From positions 1-64,000 of the forward strand of contig JBGALE010000004.1 in the NCBI GenBank assembly GCA_044223995.1: DNA of 64,000 bases, read 5' to 3'. Every line of letters starts with the position of its first letter. Positions within the stretch are counted from its first letter, which is position 1. Source of the stretch: JACMLD01 sp044223995. Its GTDB lineage: Bacteria; Bacteroidota; Bacteroidia; Chitinophagales; Chitinophagaceae. The position numbers and the translations under genes are program-made. The notes beneath the pieces are model-generated. The model was not told where the DNA came from. It saw only the letters and a program-made list of their open reading frames with translations, and did no database searches. Below are positions 57,691 through 64,000 of this stretch, one piece after another.

Positions 57691-59082
57691 ATGAAACCGA
57701 TTCGATTGCTTTTTGTTCTTGCATTGACACTGTTCTTTTTTGTTAATTGCAGGAACAGTCAAAAATCAAACCCCAGTTCTGATGTCGTTGTGCCGGCACC
57801 GGACACTACTCCCGTCCCGCATCCCGACTGGATTGTACAGTCCAATATTTACGAAGTCAACGTTCGGCAATATACCAAAGAGGGGACTTTTAATGCTTTT
57901 GCTGCATCACTGCCCCGCTTAAAAGAAATGGGGGTGGATATATTGTGGTTCATGCCCATTACCCCCATTAGTAAGGTAGACAGGAAAGGAGTCCTGGGCA
58001 GTTATTATGCTGTGCAGGATTATAAAGCCATTAACCCGGAATTTGGAAATATGGAAGATTGGAAGGCTCTTGTTAAAAAATGTCATGATATGGGATTTAA
58101 AGTCGTGACAGACTGGGTTCCCAACCATACTGGCGGTGACAATGGCTGGCTTACGCGCCATCCTGATTTTTTTACACATGACAGTACCGGGAAAATAATT
58201 CCTGCTTTTGACTGGTCCGATACCCGTGACCTTAATTACGACAACCATGAAATGAGGGATAGTATGATCGCTGCCATGAAATTCTGGCTGACCGAAAGTG
58301 ATATTGATGGTTTCCGCTGCGATGTAGCCGGGGAAGTGCCGATGGATTTCTGGAATGACTGCATCCACGAACTGAAAAAAATAAAGAACGTATTCATGTT
58401 GGCCGAAGGCGATAAAGGTGTGTTGCACAAAGCTGGTTTTGACGCCACCTATCCCTGGGATATGTTTCAAACGATGAAACGTGTTGCGGCCGGGGAAAGA
58501 AACGCCTTGTCCATCGACTCTGTGCTGGCACGACAAGACAGCAGTTTCCCTGCAGGGGCCATACGTATGTATTTTACCAGTAACCATGATGAAAATAGCT
58601 GGAACAAGAGTGACTATGGCACATTCCCCGGACCAAAGCACGCACCCTTTGCCGTGTTTACACAAACTATGCGCAACAGCCTTCCGTTGATTTACAGCGG
58701 ACAGGAAGAACCTGTGCTGGACAGTATCCGGTTTTTTTATAAAGATCCCATCAGGTTTGGTCAATACAAGCGTGCCCCTTTTTATAAAAAATTGCTGGCC
58801 CTTCGCAAATCAACGCCGGCATTGGCTACTGACGCCTCATTCCAAAAAGTAAATATGGGAGATGAAAAAGCGATCTATGCTTATACCAGGGAAAAAGAGG
58901 GGCACAAGGTGCTGGTGGTACTTAATTTTTCCGCTAAACCACAAACCATTTCAATGAACGATTCTACGCTGGAAGGCGAGCCCATGAATGTATTTATGGG
59001 AACAAAGGAGAAATTGAAAAAAGGCAGGAGCTTTGAAATTGAACCCTGGGGCTATATTGTTTATAATTATGACAGCCAGTAA
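57691..59082 (+). CDS. GH13 alpha-amylase-family lipoprotein
   Basis: Start taken at ATG 57691 (MKPIRLLFVLALTLFFFVNC), lipobox Cys20; the upstream TTG of the longer frame is unlikely. A 463-residue (beta/alpha)8-barrel glycosidase. GH13 conserved regions: DWVPNHTG (region I), DGFRCDVAGEVP with the nucleophile Asp (II), FMLAEGD with the acid Glu (III), TSNHDENSW with the transition-state Asp (IV). All three catalytic acids are present. A short C-terminal beta-domain follows. It should act on alpha-glucans at the cell surface or in the periplasm. Confidence 0.92.
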   Translation: MKPIRLLFVLALTLFFFVNCRNSQKSNPSSDVVVPAPDTTPVPHPDWIVQSNIYEVNVRQYTKEGTFNAFAASLPRLKEMGVDILWFMPITPISKVDRKGVLGSYYAVQDYKAINPEFGNMEDWKALVKKCHDMGFKVVTDWVPNHTGGDNGWLTRHPDFFTHDSTGKIIPAFDWSDTRDLNYDNHEMRDSMIAAMKFWLTESDIDGFRCDVAGEVPMDFWNDCIHELKKIKNVFMLAEGDKGVLHKAGFDATYPWDMFQTMKRVAAGERNALSIDSVLARQDSSFPAGAIRMYFTSNHDENSWNKSDYGTFPGPKHAPFAVFTQTMRNSLPLIYSGQEEPVLDSIRFFYKDPIRFGQYKRAPFYKKLLALRKSTPALATDASFQKVNMGDEKAIYAYTREKEGHKVLVVLNFSAKPQTISMNDSTLEGEPMNVFMGTKEKLKKGRSFEIEPWGYIVYNYDSQ

Positions 59083-59087
59083 AGAAA

Positions 59088-59954
59088 TTACCAGTTGAAG
59101 CTATAGCTGTATTCAATCTTGCCCACCATTTGTTTTTGCTTGTTGTAGCAAAGTTCCTGGTTGCGCAGGCCCTGCTGGTTGTAAGTGTATTTCCAGGTTT
59201 GGTATTCGGAAGACCCTTCCGGTACAATGATCATTTGCACGAGTTGACCAGTGGCATTATAAGCAAACATATAATCGGGCAAAATGCGATCGGCTTTTTT
59301 ATTGTAGCGGGCCACATCAGTCAGGCGGTGCTGGTCGTCGTAATAGTAGTAAGTGATGCCAAGGCTGTACCTGTTACGCGTAGCTGCTTCTTCGCCAATA
59401 TTGCCCTGTTCATCTGCCGTGAGGGTAATGAAGGTAGTATCGGACCCATTTTTTATTTTGATCATTTTTTCCGGTTTCCCATCGGCGTTATATTTCCAGC
59501 TATGTACCTCTGTTTCAGAAAAATTGTCTTTTGTCACAGATTTGCTGCTGATCACCGACAAACGGCCGCCATTGTCATAGGTATATTCCGTGTTTGTAGT
59601 TACTTCGTCCGTGCTGTCAACAGTTTTAACGAGTGCGCCCGATTTGCTGTAATAGGAGGTAAGCCAGGATTCGCCGGCATCGATTGTTTTGGAATAGGTG
59701 GTAACAATATTTTTGGAGTGATCAAGTGTTTGTTCAATGCTGAGGGCATCGTTCGCAGGGCTGTTGGATTCAAAAGGCGCTACTTTTACCATCGACACCT
59801 TGTTGGCCTTCTGCAATTGGAAAGTGGCGCTGATTTGCGCGGTAACAAGTATATCTTTATAATAATACTGGGCGTTGGCAGCCGAGGACAGGCCAAATAC
59901 AGGCAGCAGGGCGATACAACTTTTAGCTCGTTTGATAATCCACATTTTGTTCAT
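59088..59954 (-). CDS. Exported YD/RHS-like repeat protein of unknown function
   Basis: A 288-residue protein, signal MWIIKRAKSCIALLPVFGLSSAANAQ (start at residue 1 or 4). The mature part contains repeats of the form YDNGGRLSVISSKS, WKYNADGKPEKMIKI, YYDDQHRLTDVARY, FAYNATGQLVQMII, YTYNQQGLRNQEL: a Y-[DN]-x-x-G/Q-x-L pattern as in YD/RHS repeats. It is far too short for a true Rhs toxin and lacks the core domain. The surface or periplasmic role is unknown. It converges with the amylase gene 5 bases apart. Confidence 0.75.
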   Translation of the reverse strand: MNKMWIIKRAKSCIALLPVFGLSSAANAQYYYKDILVTAQISATFQLQKANKVSMVKVAPFESNSPANDALSIEQTLDHSKNIVTTYSKTIDAGESWLTSYYSKSGALVKTVDSTDEVTTNTEYTYDNGGRLSVISSKSVTKDNFSETEVHSWKYNADGKPEKMIKIKNGSDTTFITLTADEQGNIGEEAATRNRYSLGITYYYYDDQHRLTDVARYNKKADRILPDYMFAYNATGQLVQMIIVPEGSSEYQTWKYTYNQQGLRNQELCYNKQKQMVGKIEYSYSFNW

Positions 59955-60038
59955 GTTGTAAGTAACGCAAATTAAGGCCGAAATAATGTATTTTATAACA
60001 ATAAAAATTTGTAATTATTTTTAACCAAATTTCAAATT

Positions 60039-61268
60039 TTGTCGCATAACAAGGAAAGAGCGGAAAAAATATGCCTGAACTGTGGCGCCAGCCTCGAAGG
60101 AAGGTATTGTCATGCATGTGGCCAGGAGAATGTGGAACCTAAAGAAACGGTTTGGGGACTGGTCAGCCATTTTGCCTACGATATCACCCACTTTGACGGA
60201 AAATTTTTCAGTACCGTTAAATACCTGCTCATTAAGCCGGGGTTTCTTTCCGCCGAGTACATCAGGGGCAGGCGGATGTCTTACCTGCATCCCATCCGGA
60301 TGTATGTTTTTACGGCCTCTTTTTTCTTCATCATTTTCTTTTCATTGTTCAGTACATCATGGCTGATGCGCGGGGTACCGAATAAGGAAGAAGAGTATAA
60401 GCAGTTAATAGATGCAAGCAAAAGCCTCGGGGAACAACTGCCATCTACGAAAGATACAGTGACCATTGATGCTATTAAAAGATCAATGGCAAATATCGAT
60501 CATCGTGCTGCTGCATTAAAAAAGGAGATTGACGATGAACATGTCAGGGATTCGCTGGATGCAGAAAATTCAAAAAAGGAGGCAAAAGTATTGGTTGATT
60601 CGCTGGGTAAAGCCATTCCAGCCGTAGCAGAAAAAATGAAAAAGAAAAAGTGGAATGTCAATTCACCCGGGATAGATACATTGAAATTATCAGACAACGC
60701 AAATTTTACGATGGATAAAAATGATTTCCGCTCCATCATTGCCTACGATTCTCTTCAAAAGGAATTGCCGGATAATAAACGCGATGGCTGGGTGAAATCA
60801 CTGGTGGTGCACAAAATGATTACAATGAGCGACAAATGGAAAAGTGACAAAAGAGAAGCAGTATCACTGATGCTCGAAAAATTTATGCATACACTGCCGC
60901 AGGTATTATTTGTGTCGCTTCCATTGTTTGCCCTGATATTGCTGATGTTGTATGCCAGGAGGAAATTTTATTACGTTGACCATGGCATTTTTACCATTCA
61001 TTTATACTGCGCCACCTTTATTCTGTTACTGGTGTATTTTGGTATCGATCGGTTAGAAACCTATACCAATTGGAAACTGTTGTCCATTCCCAAAATACTG
61101 ATCATAGTGGGAATATTTATTTACCTGTACAAAGCCATGCGGAAATTTTACAGGCAGGGAAGGTTTAAAACGATCATAAAATTCCTGCTTCTTAACTTTT
61201 TTTCATTTATCGTGTTTGTAATACTGGCCAGCCTGTTTTTCCTGCTGTCGCTGGCACAGGTTTCTTAA
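60039..61268 (+). CDS. DUF3667-family membrane protein with N-terminal zinc ribbon
   Basis: The only reasonable start is TTG 60039 (in-frame stop at 60012 and no ATG in between). 409 residues. A zinc ribbon C-x2-C-x10-C-x2-C (ICLNCGASLEGRYCHACGQE) is followed by the DUF3667 core (ETVWGLVSHFAYDITHFDGKFFSTVKYLLIKPGFLSAEYIRGRR), a helix at ~90-110, a ~160-residue charged soluble loop, and four or so helices near the C-terminus. Members are unique to Bacteroidota and uncharacterised; the ribbon lies on the cytosolic side. Confidence 0.8.
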   Translation: MSHNKERAEKICLNCGASLEGRYCHACGQENVEPKETVWGLVSHFAYDITHFDGKFFSTVKYLLIKPGFLSAEYIRGRRMSYLHPIRMYVFTASFFFIIFFSLFSTSWLMRGVPNKEEEYKQLIDASKSLGEQLPSTKDTVTIDAIKRSMANIDHRAAALKKEIDDEHVRDSLDAENSKKEAKVLVDSLGKAIPAVAEKMKKKKWNVNSPGIDTLKLSDNANFTMDKNDFRSIIAYDSLQKELPDNKRDGWVKSLVVHKMITMSDKWKSDKREAVSLMLEKFMHTLPQVLFVSLPLFALILLMLYARRKFYYVDHGIFTIHLYCATFILLLVYFGIDRLETYTNWKLLSIPKILIIVGIFIYLYKAMRKFYRQGRFKTIIKFLLLNFFSFIVFVILASLFFLLSLAQVS

Positions 61269-61290
61269 CTTCCTGTTTAAATTCAACCAT

Positions 61291-62067
61291 ATGGACATTC
61301 CAGTTGCTTCCTTCGAAAAGCTTGTTAGAATCATGGATGATCTCCGTGAAAAATGCCCCTGGGACCGGAAGCAAACTATCCAATCTTTGCGGCAACTGAC
61401 CATTGAAGAAATGTATGAACTGGCAGATGCCATTACTGAATCGGACTGGAAAGGCATTAAAGAGGAGTTGGGCGACCTGATGCTGCACATATTGTTTTAT
61501 GCTAAAATAGGCAGCGAGCAAAACCAGTTTACTTTACAGGAGGTGCTGGACGGGATTGCGGCAAAGCTCATCAGCCGCCACCCGCATATTTACGGAGATG
61601 TTGTGGTCAACGATGAAGAAGATGTAAAACGCAATTGGGAAAAATTAAAACTCCGCGAGGGAAAAACTTCCGTGCTTAGTGGTGTACCAACATCGCTGCC
61701 CGCCACCGTTAAGGCCATGCGGCTGCAGGAGAAAGCCAAACAGGTAGGTTTTGAATGGAACAACCGGGAACAGGTATGGGAGAAGGTGGAGGAAGAAATG
61801 GCAGAACTCAAAGAAGCCCTGTCTATGAACGACCAGTCAAAAACAGAGGAGGAATTCGGCGACCTGGTTTTTTCGCTTATCAATTACGCACGGTTTTTGC
61901 AAGTAGATGCTGAAAATGCGCTGGAGCGAACGAATAAAAAATTCATACAAAGGTTTACCCAAATGGAGGCAATTGCTGTTTCACAAAACAGGGCGCTGGC
62001 CGATATGACCCTTGCTGAAATGGATGCCATTTGGAACAGCATCAAATCACAAACCCCTCAAACTTGA
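61291..62067 (+). CDS. mazG: MazG nucleoside triphosphate pyrophosphohydrolase
   Basis: A 258-residue MazG with two tandem EExxE...ExxD domains: domain 1 CPWDRKQTIQSLRQLTIEEMYELADAI then GIKEELGDLMLHILFY; domain 2 WEKVEEEMAELKEAL then EEEFGDLVFSLINYARF. It hydrolyses NTPs and dNTPs to monophosphates and PPi, in E. coli lowering ppGpp effects. Its stop codon TGA overlaps the TTG start of the next gene (TTGA, 62064-62067). Confidence 0.94.
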   Translation: MDIPVASFEKLVRIMDDLREKCPWDRKQTIQSLRQLTIEEMYELADAITESDWKGIKEELGDLMLHILFYAKIGSEQNQFTLQEVLDGIAAKLISRHPHIYGDVVVNDEEDVKRNWEKLKLREGKTSVLSGVPTSLPATVKAMRLQEKAKQVGFEWNNREQVWEKVEEEMAELKEALSMNDQSKTEEEFGDLVFSLINYARFLQVDAENALERTNKKFIQRFTQMEAIAVSQNRALADMTLAEMDAIWNSIKSQTPQT

Positions 62068-64000
62068 AAAACTTTTTTCAACAGGTTATTGGTAAAAATA
62101 TTTTTCTCCTCCTGGGGGCTGGCTGGTTATTCACCATCGCTTTCATCATTGATAATTACTGGTACTCTTCTTCCTCTGCAAAATACCTGCGCAGTCATAT
62201 AGAAAGCAATATCCAGCAGCAGGAAAAAGATTTCGATACATTTCTTACAGACACAGTTTTGCTGCGCCGGCTGGTAGATCAGCGGTATTCCGAAAGCGAT
62301 CTTAAAAAGCTAACTGAAGAAAAAGGCTATTGCATCTTTCTTTACAATAACGACGACTATGGTAATATTGACCTGCGCTTTTGGAATAACCAGCTTGCAT
62401 TGCCCCGAAATGATTTACTGTTAAGTAAGGAGTCAAATAAACTGGTAAGGCTCCGAAACGGTCAGTATGAATTTATCCGGCGGTTAATATCACTCGGTGG
62501 AAATACAAAGCTGATTGCCGTAGCATTGTTGCCGGTAAGAAGGGAATATTTTATTGAAATTAAAAACCTAAATCTTAAGAAGGAGTTTGTTAAATATCCG
62601 CAGGCGGAAAAAAGCGTTTCAATATCTGAGGACGAAACTGAGTACCCGATTCGGAGTATTACGGGGAAAAACTTATTTTACCTGCAGGCCAAATTCCTTT
62701 CTGAAAAAGATACCACCAACTGGCTGACGCTCACACTGAATATTATTGCTGTATTACTGCTATTGGTGGTACTCCACAATGCAGCGCATTATTTTGCTAT
62801 TACTTATGGTTACCTGACGGGGATTTTATTTCTTGCCGGTACTGTGGTGCTATTAAGGGGACTCACTTACTTTTTTCCGCTGTTTAATGTTCGCCAGTAC
62901 GGATTATTTGATCCTACTATCTATAGTTCGAGTTTAGTGCTGAATTCGCTGGGTGATTTGCTGATCAATTCATTCCTGTTTTGCTGGATTGTATTGTTTA
63001 TCCGGAAAGAAGTGGGTGAAAAAAGGTTTAGCCTTCCCAATAACAAAACCTGGTATTGGGTGATTATCCTGGTGCCTGTTATCCTGCTGGTAGGAACTAC
63101 CTTTGGCTTCGCCATAATCATTAAAAGTTTAATTGCCGATGCGCAGATTTCCTTTAATGTAACCAATGTCTTCAGCCTTGATATATACAGCGTGGTGGGT
63201 TTTTTGGTGCTGGGCACCATGTCACTGAGCTATTTCTTTTTATCGCAGGTGGTTTTGCAATTGATATCACCGCTGATTGGTAAAAGGAAATATTTACTGT
63301 TTATCCTGATTGCCATTATCGGTTTGGTGTTCCTGTCCCTGACGCGCAATATTACCTATGTTCAGCTCAATATTTATGTGTTGTTGTGGTTGCTGGCTTA
63401 TGTATGGTTTATGCAGCAGCAATTGGTGGCTGGCGGTGATTTCAGGCTGGCCATCTCAGAAGTGTTGGTATGGCTCTTTATATTTTCTTTTTCCATTTCC
63501 GCCATTATCATCGTCGAGAACCAGCGGATTGAACTGGAGCAGCGGAAGCGAACAGCCGAGAAATTGTCAACGCAAGCCGATCCATCCAGTGAGCGGCTGC
63601 TGAGTATTGCCCTTACCTATTTTGACAATGAATTCCTGTACCAGAATTTCGACCGGTTTCGGATGCAGTCGTCGAATATTTACCTGAAAGACAGCCTTGT
63701 CAATAAAAATTTTTATCCCTACCTCGCCAAGTACGAAACCAAGATTTATACTTTTGATTCTTCAGAGAATCCAAAGCCTCTTTTTAATGAGGCGCCTGTT
63801 TCTTACGACACGCTCAACACTATTTTCCGGATCGAAGGCAGGCCTACCAATATCAAAGACCTGCGTTATTTTTCTAAATCCTTTGATAAGTTTTCCTATA
63901 TCTACCGGAAGGCTGTTGTAGATGATGCCGGCAAGACATTGGGTTATTTCTTCGTACTTGCGATACCCAAGCGATATAAGAATGATGCATTGATACCGGA
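62064..64000 (+). CDS. Large membrane sensor protein, probably a histidine kinase N-terminal half (truncated by window edge)
   Basis: An open frame runs from TTG 62064, overlapping the mazG stop by 4 bases, to the window end without a stop (645 codons seen). A helix at residues ~12-30 (IFLLLGAGWLFTIAFIIDNYW), an extracytoplasmic part of ~200 residues, then about six helices between ~220 and ~485 (LTLNIIAVLLLLVVLHNAAH; GILFLAGTVVLLRG; WYWVIILVPVILLVG), then a PAS-like soluble part. Bacteroidota have long (>1000-residue) sensor histidine kinases of this design; the kinase domain would lie beyond the edge, so this is inference. No downstream ATG is near the start, so TTG is the likely initiation codon. 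Confidence 0.7.
   Translation, partial: MKNFFQQVIGKNIFLLLGAGWLFTIAFIIDNYWYSSSSAKYLRSHIESNIQQQEKDFDTFLTDTVLLRRLVDQRYSESDLKKLTEEKGYCIFLYNNDDYGNIDLRFWNNQLALPRNDLLLSKESNKLVRLRNGQYEFIRRLISLGGNTKLIAVALLPVRREYFIEIKNLNLKKEFVKYPQAEKSVSISEDETEYPIRSITGKNLFYLQAKFLSEKDTTNWLTLTLNIIAVLLLLVVLHNAAHYFAITYGYLTGILFLAGTVVLLRGLTYFFPLFNVRQYGLFDPTIYSSSLVLNSLGDLLINSFLFCWIVLFIRKEVGEKRFSLPNNKTWYWVIILVPVILLVGTTFGFAIIIKSLIADAQISFNVTNVFSLDIYSVVGFLVLGTMSLSYFFLSQVVLQLISPLIGKRKYLLFILIAIIGLVFLSLTRNITYVQLNIYVLLWLLAYVWFMQQQLVAGGDFRLAISEVLVWLFIFSFSISAIIIVENQRIELEQRKRTAEKLSTQADPSSERLLSIALTYFDNEFLYQNFDRFRMQSSNIYLKDSLVNKNFYPYLAKYETKIYTFDSSENPKPLFNEAPVSYDTLNTIFRIEGRPTNIKDLRYFSKSFDKFSYIYRKAVVDDAGKTLGYFFVLAIPKRYKNDALIP

Noticed and set aside
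57919..58764. 281-codon minus-strand frame inside the amylase
   Set aside because: Antisense to GH13 regions I-IV; no independent start signal or domain.
59088..59954. Rhs/polymorphic toxin
   Set aside because: Only YD-like repeats and a signal peptide; no RHS core, no C-terminal toxin domain, no immunity gene.
59130..59975. 281-codon plus-strand frame opposite the YD-repeat protein
   Set aside because: The minus-strand frame has a signal peptide and repeats; this one is a hydrophobic shadow.

Overview
The window looks like a chromosomal segment from a member of the Bacteroidota, most likely the Chitinophagaceae. The grounds are: -7 promoter elements of the TAnnTTTG type instead of sigma70 boxes (for example 5821-5828, 32574-32581, 35714-35721, 55862-55869); two proteins ending in type IX secretion sorting domains (40684-43224); families largely confined to this phylum (DUF4270, DUF4907, DUF6702, DUF3667); and the gene order rpoA-rplQ-carA. 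All taxonomic statements are inference from sequence; no database search was run.

Layout. 1-4100: the 5' end of a Tat-signal protein, two small ABM-fold proteins behind an EamA permease, a divergent AraC regulator, and a Nudix-YfcE pair. 4103-5725: homogentisate dioxygenase and a small unknown protein. 5821-11428: the translation/transcription cluster infA-rpmJ-rpsM-rpsK-rpsD-rpoA-rplQ, closed by a strong terminator, then carA and aroQ. 11431-23278: mostly exported proteins (PPIase, beta-barrel, DUF4270 lipoprotein, Kelch lipoprotein with DUF4907 partner, sortilin-like repeat protein, MORN-like protein, subtilisin), plus a LytTR regulator and a DinB protein. 23512-28031: an ALDH7-type dehydrogenase and a large FAD/Fe-S oxidase. 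28719-29922: an ArsR-AHSA1-DoxX operon with twin operators.

30014-32024 is the accessory spot. A two-gene operon (winged-helix protein plus AbiEii-like nucleotidyltransferase) lies between degenerate copies of the 3' end and terminator of tRNA-Leu(CAA), whose intact gene is at 31941-32024. Three of the copies carry the same-sized 28-bp palindromic insert at the T-loop position. This resembles a small islet inserted downstream of a tRNA gene and carrying a candidate toxin-antitoxin or phage-defence pair. It is the strongest candidate for an under-described system here.

32033-64000: housekeeping and envelope genes. These are hscB, a lysine-ketoglutarate-reductase-like enzyme, trmN6-like methyltransferase, tsaD, a MacB-type permease, an EF-G paralogue lacking the catalytic His, a DinB protein, two tandem T9SS cargo proteins, an M1 peptidase/HupE/DUF6702 module, two tandem lipoprotein esterases, a CNNM/CBS protein, PAP2 phosphatase, an LTA-synthase-like sulfatase, a methyltransferase, a phosphoglucosamine-mutase-like enzyme, a cysteine desulfurase, a CHRD lipoprotein, a GH13 amylase, DUF3667, mazG and the N-terminal part of a large membrane protein that starts at TTG and runs off the right edge.

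Functional links visible here: hscB and a cysteine desulfurase both serve Fe-S assembly; the LKR-like enzyme and the ALDH7 enzyme fit lysine breakdown through saccharopine; hmgA fits tyrosine/phenylalanine breakdown. Many annotated starts were moved inward to the first ATG before a signal peptide or conserved domain; in two cases (50541-51155 and 53350-54093) the -7 promoter element overlaps the longer start and settles the choice.
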